64,000 nt of DNA from positions 1 to 64,000 of the forward strand of contig NZ_FZNS01000010.1 in NCBI RefSeq assembly GCF_900188255.1. Reading direction: 5' to 3'. The translations under genes were made by a program, and so were the position numbers. Of this stretch, positions 1 to 7,755 are shown piece after piece. This stretch comes from Hymenobacter mucosus. GTDB lineage: Bacteria > Bacteroidota > Bacteroidia > Cytophagales > Hymenobacteraceae. Numbering within the stretch: position 1 is the first letter of the stretch; each line of letters begins with the position of its first letter. A model generated the notes under the pieces. That model was not told the DNA's origin and ran no database searches. It saw only the letters and a list, made by a program, of their open reading frames with translations.

Positions 1-72
1 CGCGGGCTGGAACGATAACTATCTGACCCGGCTCCTAACCTGCGCCCGCGAAAATAACCGAGCGGCTGCTCC

Positions 73-717
73 CTAGATTTGATGCGTAAGCCCTGGGGGC
101 CCTCCCACCAAGTAATGCCATTCACCCAGGGCCCCAAAGCCGCGGCGATTGTACACGTCGCAGAGTAGCTGAATACCCTCGATCTGATAAGTGCTATGCG
201 GGGAGAAGGCACTGACTAACTGCCCTACCCCGAAGCGGGGCTCAGGCCGCTGCCGGCCGCTGCTCACGTACGCCAGCTGCCCAACAATGCCGAAGGAGCC
301 GCGCCAGCGCTTCTCGTCCAGCGGCCCGACCGCCAGGGCACGTTTCAGGCAGGCAACTTCTTCAGCCACCTCGCGCACGCCAATGGTGCGGGCCAACACA
401 GCAATGGCCTCCTCTGGCGTGTTGCAGAAGATGATCCGGTCGTTTTCACTAGGTAGGCGAACTTCCAGGTGCCCGCCGGCTACGCCTTCGGTATGCTGGT
501 GCAGTAAGCCGTGGGCCACGGGTTCCGGCCCGGCCTCCAGCCGGAAATACTCGGCCGCGTCGATGCGCCGCCCATTCAGCTCAATGGAGTGGCCGGCCCC
601 GGTGGCCCGGATAGCTGTTACCAACCCCGTGTACGGCTCCTGGCGGGTCGTGCTGGCGAGGCTGCCCAGCTGAAAGATGCCGGCCGCAGTGGTCAGCAAT
701 AGTAGGGAATTGCGCAT
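73..717 (-). CDS. hypothetical exported protein
   Basis: 214 residues. I start at the ATG at 717 because the region upstream in frame contains the repeated CGTATA palindrome (737-763). The N-terminus (MRNSLLLLTTAAGIFQLG) looks like a signal peptide or anchor. The C-terminal third has GQLAYVSSG, then FGVGQLV, then YQIEGIQL. The same order occurs in the protein at 10771-11472 (GQVAYLAAG, HGVGEFV, YRVTGISL), so the two probably share a domain. Function unknown. Confidence 0.6.
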   Translation of the reverse strand: MRNSLLLLTTAAGIFQLGSLASTTRQEPYTGLVTAIRATGAGHSIELNGRRIDAAEYFRLEAGPEPVAHGLLHQHTEGVAGGHLEVRLPSENDRIIFCNTPEEAIAVLARTIGVREVAEEVACLKRALAVGPLDEKRWRGSFGIVGQLAYVSSGRQRPEPRFGVGQLVSAFSPHSTYQIEGIQLLCDVYNRRGFGALGEWHYLVGGPPGLTHQI

Positions 718-736
718 GGCAGTAGGGGAAATGAGG

Positions 737-763
737 CTTACGTTGTTGTTTTTTATACGCAAG
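737..763 (-). promoter_or_regulatory. repeated CGTATA palindrome (box C)
   Basis: On the minus strand the site reads CTTGCGTATAAAA then AACAACAACGTAAG, with arms CTTGCGT and ACGTAAG. It ends 20 bp before the ATG at 717. It belongs to a family of at least 11 sites in this window. Confidence 0.6.
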
Positions 764-846
764 AAATGCGCCTCAGTTGCTTCAAATGCGGTTTTTAGGC
801 TAAAAACCACTTTTTATAAGCCCTATTTTTTTCTCCAAGCATCGGC

Positions 847-1287
847 TCAGGCAGCTTGGCTGTAGCTCAGCTCCTGCTGCATCGTTACCCGCAAGCCGGG
901 AAATACCCAGTGCTCCGGCACCCCCAGCGTATCCGTTGCGAAGTCCTGCACGGCATCGAGCAAATGCAGCAGGCCCATTCCCGGCGACTCCTGCGCGTGC
1001 CCCCCGTCGAGGCGCGTTAGCAGCCACTGTTTCATTTCCGACACACCCCTCCAATACTGGCGCCGCTGGTTCAGTTCTCCGCCCTGAGCGCTGAAGGCCT
1101 CGCGCAGATTGTCGATAAACCGCAGCAGGCGGCGGCCGGCCCGATCTGTCGGCTCTTTCCGGTCCATGGTCCTGCGTAGCCACCGGCGCTGCTCAGCCAG
1201 CAGGGCATAGTCAATGGTCTGAAAGAATGCGGCCGCCGCACGTTCTGCGGCCGACTCAGGGGCGGAATCAAACAATAGTATCTGCAT
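847..1287 (-). CDS. hypothetical protein
   Basis: 146 residues, mostly helical by composition, with many Arg, Glu and Ala residues and no membrane segment or signal peptide. It lies 13 bp downstream of the gene ending at 1301 and is probably co-transcribed with it. Start is ATG. Family not recognised. Confidence 0.5.
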   Translation of the reverse strand: MQILLFDSAPESAAERAAAAFFQTIDYALLAEQRRWLRRTMDRKEPTDRAGRRLLRFIDNLREAFSAQGGELNQRRQYWRGVSEMKQWLLTRLDGGHAQESPGMGLLHLLDAVQDFATDTLGVPEHWVFPGLRVTMQQELSYSQAA

Positions 1288-1300
1288 GGCTTGGGACTAC

Positions 1301-1804
1301 TTAGCGGCCTTTCTCGGCTAGTTTGCGGCGTTCAATCTGGGTCTTGCACCAATCCAGCAGCAGCGAACAATCCTGTTCGCTGCCTGACTCGCCGGCATCG
1401 CGTAGGCATTCCCGCTCCCGGTCAAAATGATGGCTCATGGTAATACGGTTCAGAAATTGCAGCTGCTTTTCCGTTGCCCGGCTTTTCGGCACAACTGGGG
1501 CATCCAGCGCTACGCGCTCCGATGGGTTGATTGACGGGCAGTAAAACCAGGCACCATCGGCGTACACGTAGTTCGCCTCCTGCCAACCCACATTAAGCAC
1601 GGCGGATAGGTAGCAATCGGCTTGAAACCCGCTGAGGTGGGTCAGCGCTACGGCAGTGGCCGGGTCGGTGCAATCCCGTAGGCGGGCTTCGAGCACCTGG
1701 GCGTCGGCAAAGGCGGGTACCGTTGCCACGCGCCAAAGTGTATCGTGGACCTGAACGCTGATGCTCGCGCTCACGGGGCCGGTGTAAGGGCAAATAGTAG
1801 GCAT
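1301..1804 (-). CDS. hypothetical protein
   Basis: 167 residues. I start at the ATG at 1804; upstream in-frame codons run through the CGTATA palindrome. The protein has several Cys residues and a helical C-terminal part beginning ATEKQLQFLNRI. It is first in a likely two-gene operon with 847-1287. Its upstream region has the full three-box architecture. Function unknown. Confidence 0.55.
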   Translation of the reverse strand: MPTICPYTGPVSASISVQVHDTLWRVATVPAFADAQVLEARLRDCTDPATAVALTHLSGFQADCYLSAVLNVGWQEANYVYADGAWFYCPSINPSERVALDAPVVPKSRATEKQLQFLNRITMSHHFDRERECLRDAGESGSEQDCSLLLDWCKTQIERRKLAEKGR

Positions 1805-1823
1805 ATCGGGAAGGGGTAAGGAG

Positions 1824-1850
1824 GCTGCGTTGTTAGTATTTATACGCAAA
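1824..1850 (-). promoter_or_regulatory. repeated CGTATA palindrome (box C)
   Basis: Minus strand TTTGCGTATAAATAC then TAACAACGCAGC, 20 bp before the ATG at 1804. A second AT-rich copy-like stretch (CGAATATATATAACAACA) lies at about 1883-1902 and a GGGCAGT-type box at 1912-1930. Confidence 0.6.
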
Positions 1851-1959
1851 AAACCGCCTAAACGATGCCGTAACGATGTTTTTTTGTTGTTATATATATT
1901 CGTTCAAGGTGCTTACTGCCCGACTGCCCCGCCCCCTTGCCACGCAAGAGTAATCAGCC

Positions 1960-1993
1960 AAAAAAAACCGCCGTTATACGAGGATAACGGCGG
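1960..1993 (-). terminator. intrinsic terminator after 2022-2225
   Basis: Ten-bp stem CCGCCGTTAT / ATAACGGCGG with a 6-nt loop, followed on the minus strand by a run of seven T. Confidence 0.8.
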
Positions 1994-2021
1994 CTGATTT
2001 CTTATTGCGTGAAAAATGGCA

Positions 2022-2225
2022 CTAGCCTTTTAGGCCGCTGGCGCCAAGGTGCCAGCCATCCGTGTCGATGATGATTTTACCCGCCGCGTCCTGTATCGTG
2101 ATACGGTCGTCGCGGAGCCCGTGCGTGTCGCTGGAATCACTGCACGTAAAGCAGATGGAAACCTGGTATTTGGCCAGCAAGGCTTTCAAGTCGGCGCGAA
2201 GTTGTTTCTTGGTGGCTGCGTCCAT
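2022..2225 (-). CDS. small hypothetical protein
   Basis: 67 residues beginning MDAATKKQLRADLKALLAKY, then a region with two Cys and the acidic segment RDDRITIQDAAGKIIIDTDGW. It is monocistronic, bounded by its own terminator (1960-1993) and by the terminator of the upstream gene. Its -33-like TTTTTTTGTTGTT is formed by the T-tract of that upstream terminator (2285-2321). Function unknown. Confidence 0.55.
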   Translation of the reverse strand: MDAATKKQLRADLKALLAKYQVSICFTCSDSSDTHGLRDDRITIQDAAGKIIIDTDGWHLGASGLKG

Positions 2226-2284
2226 CGTAGTAAAAGATATAATAGTGCATACGTTCCCGGCCTCCTTTTGTTAATAAATAACAA

Positions 2285-2321
2285 CAAAAAAACGGCCATA
2301 CTAAAGTAGAATGGCCGTTTT
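2285..2321 (-). terminator. terminator whose T-tract doubles as promoter element
   Basis: Stem AACGGCCAT / ATGGCCGTT, then on the minus strand TTTTTTTGTTGTTATTTATTAACAAAAG. It ends the 2350-2877 unit, and its T-run merges with the TTTTTTGTTG element upstream of the gene at 2022. Confidence 0.75.
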
Positions 2322-2349
2322 ACAAGCTACCTTCCCGCAGCTAGTATCT

Positions 2350-2877
2350 CTATTCCTGCAGGCGTTGGTACTCACTGGCTAAGTCTGCTATAAGTACCGG
2401 CAGCAGCTTGGCTAAATCCGTAGGATTCGGCCGCTGCACAACCTGGTTAAAAAACTCGTCGCTGGCATCCACGTCCTCCTCCTGCAGGCCGGCCGCCCGG
2501 AGCTGGGCCTTGCCCTCCTCAATGGCGCTGGTCAGGTTGTCGCAGAACACCTGGTCGGCCGCGGCGCGTAGTTGTAGCCGTCCTTCCGTCAGCCGCCGAT
2601 ATTCCCGCTGATAAAACTGCCGGGCCAGCGGACCACCGGCGCCGTAGTTGGTGCCGTTTTCCTTGCAGAAGCTCTTGGCGTGGGCAATCGGCCCCTCCAG
2701 GGCGGCCACAAACTCGAAGTACACGGAATCCCATAATTCCAGCACCTGGCTTAGCGTCAGTGCCTGCCAGGCTAGGGCCGTTCCGAGGCGCGCAGCAACG
2801 TCGGCCGGGGTCGGCAAGGGCGTTGAGCGCAGATCAACGGCCGTAGGCGTGGCGACCGAGAACATATCCATCTGCAT
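2350..2877 (-). CDS. hypothetical protein with N-terminal clamp-like motif
   Basis: 175 residues. Begins MQMDMFSVA; QMDMF resembles the beta-sliding-clamp binding pentapeptide (QL[SD]LF). The remainder is helical and rich in Glu, Ala and Gln, without membrane segments. It is 4 bp downstream of 2882-3190 and followed by a strong terminator, so it is the last gene of that operon. Clamp binding is an inference from the motif only. Confidence 0.55.
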   Translation of the reverse strand: MQMDMFSVATPTAVDLRSTPLPTPADVAARLGTALAWQALTLSQVLELWDSVYFEFVAALEGPIAHAKSFCKENGTNYGAGGPLARQFYQREYRRLTEGRLQLRAAADQVFCDNLTSAIEEGKAQLRAAGLQEEDVDASDEFFNQVVQRPNPTDLAKLLPVLIADLASEYQRLQE

Positions 2878-2881
2878 AGGG

Positions 2882-3190
2882 CTAGGCTTTGCGGTTGCGT
2901 TTGCGAGGCAGGGGGCTGCTGGGGCCGGTTATCGCAGTGCCCTGCACGTGGTAGATCACCGGCTGCACGCCCCAGGCTGCGCCGTCAAGCCAGGCGTACA
3001 CCAGCATACCGCTGCCCTCGGTGAAATAATGCAGACAGGCTTCCCTGTCCCGTGGCCCGGCTCCGAGTCGGATTGGAACGCCGCCTGCCAGCAGCTTCAT
3101 GGACGCCCAGCTGTCCTCCATCTTCTTGTATACCCGCTTGTAATGCGCGTCTTTTTTGGGGCGGTTGCTGAGCGTCGTTTCGTAAGCCAT
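2882..3190 (-). CDS. hypothetical protein
   Basis: 102 residues from the ATG at 3190. A longer form from 3235 is possible, but the extra sequence (ATTCGTAAAAGTAGTAGACAG) resembles the promoter-proximal motif seen elsewhere. The protein has a basic N-terminus (RPKKDAHYKRVYKK) and a basic C-terminus (PRKRNRKA). First gene of the operon with 2350-2877; a CCCTACTGCCC box lies at 3292-3304. Function unknown. Confidence 0.5.
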   Translation of the reverse strand: MAYETTLSNRPKKDAHYKRVYKKMEDSWASMKLLAGGVPIRLGAGPRDREACLHYFTEGSGMLVYAWLDGAAWGVQPVIYHVQGTAITGPSSPLPRKRNRKA

Positions 3191-3343
3191 AGTCTGGTAG
3201 GTCTGTCTACTACTTTTACGAATAACCGCTGCCATTTGATGCTTTCAGACACCCCAAAAACAGCCTTAAATCACCTAAAAACAAGCTTTTACCCCTACTG
3301 CCCACCTGCTTATTTACCCGGTTTCAAACGATCTGGCAGGGGC

Positions 3344-3369
3344 AAAAAAAAGCCTAGCCGAAGCTAGGC
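3344..3369 (-). terminator. intrinsic terminator after 3394-3894
   Basis: Stem GCCTAGC, loop TTCG, stem GCTAGGC, then eight T on the minus strand. Confidence 0.85.
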
Positions 3370-3393
3370 ATTGGCAATATCAGGTGCGGGAAG

Positions 3394-3894
3394 TTACCTG
3401 GTGGCCACCGTGCCGGCACTGGCCATGCGAGCCAACTGGCTTTCCGTGCGCTGGCGGAGCAAGCAGATCTGCTGGTACCCTTTGCGCAAGGCGGGCAAGG
3501 CCTGCGCCGGGCTCTGGAGCTGCTGCACCCGCAGGGCCTCCAACGGGTCCCAGCTGCGCTCCAACTCATCGGCAAAGCTTCGCCAGTGCCGCAGTTGCTG
3601 CGGATTTTGTCGGGCTACCTGGCAGGCCTGGGTGATAACGGCGCTCAGGCGGCGATACTCGGCAAAGTACGCCTTTACCAGGGCATGCTGCCGGACGCTG
3701 CTCAGTTGAGGCGTACCGGTCCAGATCTGGTCGGTTTCGGCAAAGTTCCGGACTGACGTTAGATCATTGCTCAGCATCGAGGGCAACGAAGTGCGAGCGG
3801 CTGCCGCGTGGGGCACCTGAGCCTGCACGCGGATAACGGGGCCGGTGGCCAGACCGGCCAGCAGCAGCAGGGTAACTGGTAAGATTCGTTTCAT
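3394..3894 (-). CDS. small secreted hypothetical protein
   Basis: 166 residues from the ATG at 3894. MKRILPVTLLLLAGLATG is a typical signal peptide, with likely cleavage after the VQAQ region. The mature part is helical and rich in Gln, Arg and Leu, with no recognised domain. It is a single gene with its own terminator and is divergent from 4017-4364. Confidence 0.6.
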   Translation of the reverse strand: MKRILPVTLLLLAGLATGPVIRVQAQVPHAAAARTSLPSMLSNDLTSVRNFAETDQIWTGTPQLSSVRQHALVKAYFAEYRRLSAVITQACQVARQNPQQLRHWRSFADELERSWDPLEALRVQQLQSPAQALPALRKGYQQICLLRQRTESQLARMASAGTVATR

Positions 3895-3960
3895 TGCTCC
3901 GGGATAAGGGGTTGGGTTGCTGCTAAGTATTTGCAAATAAAAGGCTAACCACCCCATTAT

Positions 3961-3978
3961 GCAACTATATTTGATAGC
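3961..3978. promoter_or_regulatory. 18-bp palindrome family (GCRACTA..TAGTWGC), site 1
   Basis: GCAACTATATTTGATAGC between the divergent genes 3394-3894 and 4017-4364, 38 bp before the latter. Weakest member of a six-site family with consensus GCRACTAAATTTAGTWGC. Confidence 0.5.
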
Positions 3979-4016
3979 ATAATAAGACCATTGTTTCTAC
4001 TTAAACGCCTAGTCCG

Positions 4017-4364
4017 ATGCTGAATTTTCCGGAGCCTGCCGCCGGTGAGGTAAAAACCCGTCGCCTATACTATGACTTGCCTTCCGGCGCGGAGGCTCCT
4101 ACTCCCGATACCTTCCTGGTTAGCATTGGCCAGCTCGGCGGGCAGCCGCGGGTAAACTCGATATACCACGTTGTCAGCGTTCGGGCCCGCAAGGTGCAGC
4201 AACCCCATTGCTGCCGGTATTTCCTGCAGGTGCTCCTGGCGCCAGATATGAAGCCCTACACGGAGCTGGTCGTAGCTGATGGGATACCAACTGTGAAAGT
4301 GAAGGGCGTCCTTGCTTACCCGTTGTTCTGGTATCCGCGCACCAAAAGGGGTGCCGGCCCCTGA
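4017..4364 (+). CDS. hypothetical protein
   Basis: 115 residues starting MLNFPEPAAGEVKTRRLYYD. It looks like a small soluble beta-rich protein; no family recognised. It stands alone on the plus strand, preceded by the 18-bp palindrome and followed by a bidirectional terminator. Opposite orientation to its neighbours suggests independent control. Confidence 0.5.
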   Translation: MLNFPEPAAGEVKTRRLYYDLPSGAEAPTPDTFLVSIGQLGGQPRVNSIYHVVSVRARKVQQPHCCRYFLQVLLAPDMKPYTELVVADGIPTVKVKGVLAYPLFWYPRTKRGAGP

Positions 4365-4398
4365 CCTGCCGCCCGTTGAAAGGATAGAAATTGTAAGC

Positions 4399-4434
4399 GA
4401 AAAAAGGGCCTCCTGAATTCAGGAGACCCTTTTC
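4399..4434. terminator. bidirectional terminator
   Basis: Hairpin AGGGcCTCCTG / CAGGAGaCCCT flanked by A6 on the left and T4 on the right, between convergent genes 4017-4364 and 4462-4713. Confidence 0.8.
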
Positions 4435-4461
4435 GTCTATTGCTGGAGCCCGTAAGGGCAG

Positions 4462-4713
4462 CTATTCTATTCCTATACGCTGCCGGTACAGCCGCCAGAG
4501 TAACCCTGCCAGCAGCAACAGGCCAACCTCACTGAGTAGGCCCAGGGTGTACACTATACCGGCAAACCAATGGTGGGGCTGCAGTAACAGGGGGCGGATT
4601 CCTCCGAGTACCATCAGCGTTGTCCCGGATGCCAGCAGGCCTACGGCCTTACTTGACAGTCCTCGCAGGGCCTGGCCATGGTATAAGGCGCGTAGTACGG
4701 TGATGATAGTCAT
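4462..4713 (-). CDS. small membrane protein
   Basis: 83 residues with two hydrophobic segments (AVGLLASGTTLMVLGGI, and IVYTLGLLSEVGLLLLAGLL) and basic ends, so probably an inner-membrane hairpin. Lies 16 bp downstream of 4730-5089. Family unknown. Confidence 0.5.
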   Translation of the reverse strand: MTIITVLRALYHGQALRGLSSKAVGLLASGTTLMVLGGIRPLLLQPHHWFAGIVYTLGLLSEVGLLLLAGLLWRLYRQRIGIE

Positions 4714-4729
4714 TGGGTAGTAAGAGGGC

Positions 4730-5089
4730 TTAGGCCCCTAAAGCTATGGCCCGGCGCCGGGTTTCCTGCTGGGCCTGCCGGTAGGGCCGCTCCCGCTCGT
4801 ACTGGGTCGGCACGCCCGCCGCACGGCAGGCAGCTCGATCAGCCTGCCGGCGTACCGTCGTTACGTGGGTGGCCATCAGCCCGGCCGCCTGCGTGGCTTT
4901 GAGCCCCCGCGTAACTTTCGTGGTGCCTTCCGGGCAAGAACTCATGTCAACCTCGTGCAGGCCATTCGCTGCCACTTTAATAGTAATGGCGGAATCAAGG
5001 CGGGCCTCCAGCACTGGTTTGCTTTCGGGGGTTGCCTGAATATAGAGAACGGCAAAAAGCTTGGCGTCGGGTTTGGTGGCGTGGCTCAT
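4730..5089 (-). CDS. hypothetical protein
   Basis: 119 residues from the ATG at 5089 (MSHATKPDAKLF). The C-terminus is strongly basic (QAQQETRRRAIALGA). A mid-region VTRGLKATQAAGLMATHVTTVRR could be helix-turn-helix-like, but this is weak. Between 5143-5781 and 4462-4713 in a probable three-gene operon. Confidence 0.5.
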   Translation of the reverse strand: MSHATKPDAKLFAVLYIQATPESKPVLEARLDSAITIKVAANGLHEVDMSSCPEGTTKVTRGLKATQAAGLMATHVTTVRRQADRAACRAAGVPTQYERERPYRQAQQETRRRAIALGA

Positions 5090-5142
5090 CGTTTTGGAAT
5101 GGGGCTGTAGGGAATAAAAGAGGAGCGGCGGATTGCTGGAGC

Positions 5143-5781
5143 CTAGCTGTAAGGCTCCAGCTCCCGACCGTACACGTGGGGCAGCGGCTTGGCATTTTGC
5201 CCCCGGCAATACCAGTCGGGCAAGTTGGGTACATCCACCAGCACCCCGAGCCAGCCGTCCAGATGGAAGTAGCCCTGCACCTTGCCGGCCCCGATGCTAT
5301 TCATGTGGATGGTTACGTTTTGCCCGAGCAGCGGCACGAAGCTTTTCCCGCTCCACTTGACTTCCGGTAGCGCGGGCAGGCGCCAGGGCTCAACCGTGGC
5401 CTGGCGGGGCGGTACCGGCGTGATTTCCGGAGCTACACTAGGCCACTCTGGATTCTCATTGCCGGCATTGCGGGCCTGCTGATCCGCTAGGGCGGCTTCG
5501 AGCCCTTCCGGGTAGGCAATACCCAACCGTTCCAACGTGGCAATTACTTCGGCAACCGTCATGCTGGCGTCCCCGTGGCGCAGGTTGTCGAACACGCTCA
5601 CCTCCAGCTGCGGGTAGTGGGGCACGTAGGTTTCGACGTTCAGGAAGAAGTACTGCAGCGGGCGGTCCCAGCCGCATAGCACCTGAACCGGGACGCGCTG
5701 CTCGGCGGCGTCAGAATCCAGGCGAAGTGCGGGCGAGGCCTGGGCGGCAAGAGCTGAGGCGAAAAAACGATTTTGACTCAT
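5143..5781 (-). CDS. hypothetical protein
   Basis: 212 residues from the ATG at 5781; further upstream the frame runs through the CGTATA palindrome starting from a TTG, so the longer form is rejected. The C-terminal segment GKVQGYFHLDGWLGVLVDV is the most structured-looking part. First gene of the 5143-4462 operon. Function unknown. Confidence 0.55.
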   Translation of the reverse strand: MSQNRFFASALAAQASPALRLDSDAAEQRVPVQVLCGWDRPLQYFFLNVETYVPHYPQLEVSVFDNLRHGDASMTVAEVIATLERLGIAYPEGLEAALADQQARNAGNENPEWPSVAPEITPVPPRQATVEPWRLPALPEVKWSGKSFVPLLGQNVTIHMNSIGAGKVQGYFHLDGWLGVLVDVPNLPDWYCRGQNAKPLPHVYGRELEPYS

Positions 5782-5799
5782 TTGAAGGCGGGTAAAGTG

Positions 5800-5828
5800 G
5801 CTTGCGTTGTTGCTATTTATACGCAAGC
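5800..5828 (-). promoter_or_regulatory. repeated CGTATA palindrome, best example
   Basis: GCTTGCGT, 13 bp, ACGCAAGC: perfect 8-bp arms, 19 bp upstream of the ATG at 5781. The interior on the minus strand is ATAAATAGCAACA. Confidence 0.7.
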
Positions 5829-5971
5829 CGTGATTTATCGTTGCTTGAAAAGCAGCAAAAAACCCGCTCTATTATTTTTAAATGGACATTCTGCTAATAA
5901 AATATTTATTTCTCAACGACCTACAACTAAAGCTTAACCCGTCGATATAATTTCTAAAATAATAACACTTT

Positions 5972-6205
5972 ATGAAGTCAATTACGACGTTCAATGTAGG
6001 GGGTAGATCAGCAGTCTGCTGCCTCCTGCCAGCTGGTATGCAAACCAGCCTGACTACAGCAATGGTAGTAGCCTACCTTGAAATAATTGTGGGGCCTGGC
6101 GGTATAGTTGCCCTACAATATCAAGGCTCGGATGAGGTTATAACCCATGTTGAGGACCCCGTTCTGCTTTCCATTCTAGCGCTGCAGTTGTTCCTGATGA
6201 ACTAG
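5972..6205 (+). CDS. small hypothetical protein
   Basis: 77 residues, MKSITTFNVGGRS at the N-terminus, moderately hydrophobic C-terminus. Preceded by an AT-rich stretch (5870-5970) that could hold a promoter, and followed by a bidirectional terminator. No family recognised. Confidence 0.4.
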   Translation: MKSITTFNVGGRSAVCCLLPAGMQTSLTTAMVVAYLEIIVGPGGIVALQYQGSDEVITHVEDPVLLSILALQLFLMN

Positions 6206-6218
6206 CGGTGGTAAAGAC

Positions 6219-6248
6219 AAAGAGCCGGCACACGTGCCGGCTCTTTGC
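6219..6248. terminator. bidirectional terminator
   Basis: CAAAGAGCCGGCAC / GTGCCGGCTCTTTG, 14-bp perfect stem with a two-base loop, between convergent genes 5972-6205 and 6257-6526. Confidence 0.75.
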
Positions 6249-6256
6249 TTTTGTAG

Positions 6257-6526
6257 CTATGGCTGCTTGACTGCCCACCAACTGTAGAGCATAATGGCGC
6301 ACATCACCGTTACCATGCCGTACATCAGCCCCCGCAAAAAAGTCGGTAGGCCCTGCGCCAGCACGGCAAACGAGGAGAAGAATATCAGCTTGGAAATATG
6401 CCGCTCCTGGAAATGCCCCTCGACCCAAAAAGAAAGCATAATGAGCGCCAGGAACCAGTAATATTTCTTGCGCTTATGTGGTGCTGTCGTGACGGCCGCC
6501 GCTGGGTGCTGCTTAGGATCTATCAT
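6257..6526 (-). CDS. small membrane protein
   Basis: 89 residues with three hydrophobic stretches (YYWFLALIMLSFWV, KLIFFSSFAVLAQGL, YGMVTVMCAIMLYSWW). Its start codon overlaps the stop of a short upstream open frame that lacks a clear start (about 6529-6650), so it may be translationally coupled. Function unknown. Confidence 0.5.
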   Translation of the reverse strand: MIDPKQHPAAAVTTAPHKRKKYYWFLALIMLSFWVEGHFQERHISKLIFFSSFAVLAQGLPTFLRGLMYGMVTVMCAIMLYSWWAVKQP

Positions 6527-6672
6527 CTTTTCTACCGGGCTTTTGGATGTTGGAAAAATAGGACTGCATCACCCGCACGTGACGGTCGACGGCGGCCTGC
6601 TCTTGCCGGGCAATCTGAAGGCTAAGATTTCCATAAGTCTTATCTGGGCTTGAAGTAACTACAGTGAGGGCT

Positions 6673-6948
6673 CTAATCCCAATAATCCAGTACCGGCCGC
6701 TCCGCTTCCGGAATGGCTTCGTAGGCGGCCTCTGCGTCCGTCCTTGCCTGCGTCACGGCGGCAATGCTGGTGGTCACGCTGGCCAGCGCCTGGGCGCAGT
6801 ACTGCTGCTGCTGGTCTACCGGCAGATTCGCCCGCTGTGCCTGGCGCTTGTAGCTGTTGAATGTCTGACGGTCGAGCCGCAGACGCTCCCGAGAGGCCCG
6901 CAGCTTGGTGCGGGCCTGCTCGAAAGTATCAAGTGGGGTCGTGCTCAT
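6673..6948 (-). CDS. small coiled-coil protein
   Basis: 91 residues, almost entirely helical (EQARTKLRASRERLRLDRQT and following), with no membrane segment. Lies 3 bp downstream of 6952-7611 and is likely translated from the same mRNA. Family unknown. Confidence 0.5.
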   Translation of the reverse strand: MSTTPLDTFEQARTKLRASRERLRLDRQTFNSYKRQAQRANLPVDQQQQYCAQALASVTTSIAAVTQARTDAEAAYEAIPEAERPVLDYWD

Positions 6949-6951
6949 ATA

Positions 6952-7611
6952 CTAAGCGGCGGCGCTAGTAAACATATCGAGCTGTTCGGCCGGCCGAGTA
7001 AAGGTTAAGGTATGGCCGGACTCGCGCTGGAGCTTGGCGCGCACCTGGCGGCTGAATTCGCGGTTGGCATCCACCTGCTCCCAGCGCTTGGCACTTTCTT
7101 CCTGCCGGCGCTGCTGGCCTAGGCTCTGCTGCACCTTCTCGGCCTGGTTCAGGCGCTGGTGGTAGATGTGCTGGCGGGTGTGCTGGATTACATCCCGTAG
7201 AAATACCTGCTGGCGCTCGATAGGCCGCATGTTGTAGTATACTCCAGCAAACTCGCTGGGCAGGTCCACCGGCACCCACGTAGCCAGAAATTCGCGCTGG
7301 ATAGGCGTCAAGAGCTTTTCATTGCGGTCGGGGTGTTGCTCAGCCAGGCGCAGCTCGTGCAGCAGTTCGTTTAAACGGCGCTCAGCCTCGGTGGCAAACC
7401 CGGAAACGAAAGGCAGGCCTTGGTAGGGGGCAGCCTGGGCATCCTCAATGTAGGGTCGGCCAAAGCAGCCGCGGCGGTCTGGGTCGTTGCACAGTCCGAT
7501 GAACTCAAACTCATGCTTTCTCATCACCTCCGGCCAGTTAACGGCGCTGAAAGCGGTAAGGCGGGGAGCAAATAACGGGGCTGATTTCGGAGCTAGGGGC
7601 AGCTTTTTCAT
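6952..7611 (-). CDS. hypothetical protein with C-terminal clamp-binding-like motif
   Basis: 219 residues from the ATG at 7611 (MKKLPLAPKS). It contains NDPDRRGCFGRPYIED in the first third, a long Gln/Arg-rich helical section, and ends PAEQLDMFTSAAA. QLDMF at the extreme C-terminus closely matches the sliding-clamp motif QL[SD]LF and sits where such motifs usually lie. First gene of an operon with 6673-6948; its upstream region has all three promoter boxes. Confidence 0.55.
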   Translation of the reverse strand: MKKLPLAPKSAPLFAPRLTAFSAVNWPEVMRKHEFEFIGLCNDPDRRGCFGRPYIEDAQAAPYQGLPFVSGFATEAERRLNELLHELRLAEQHPDRNEKLLTPIQREFLATWVPVDLPSEFAGVYYNMRPIERQQVFLRDVIQHTRQHIYHQRLNQAEKVQQSLGQQRRQEESAKRWEQVDANREFSRQVRAKLQRESGHTLTFTRPAEQLDMFTSAAA

Positions 7612-7624
7612 GGGGAGGCAGGTT

Positions 7625-7655
7625 GCTTGCGTTGTATATAGAGGTATACGCGAGG
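7625..7655 (-). promoter_or_regulatory. repeated CGTATA palindrome (box C)
   Basis: Minus strand CGCGTATACC then TCTATATACAACGCAAGC, 14 bp before the ATG at 7611. TTTTGTTGTTGC lies at about 7679-7690 and box A (GTGGGCAGTTGGGA) at 7721-7734, 66 bp from the palindrome. Confidence 0.65.
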
Positions 7656-7755
7656 CAGCCACTTTTGTATATAATTAGCAACAACAAAACCTCCCTATTA
7701 TCCCCCCTGAACGCCTTTTTTCCCAACTGCCCACCCAGCCGCTACCGGCCTTGTC

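Noticed and set aside
6529-6650. Short minus-strand open frame upstream of 6257-6526
   Set aside because: Its stop overlaps the next ATG, but no in-frame ATG, GTG or TTG gives a reasonable protein.
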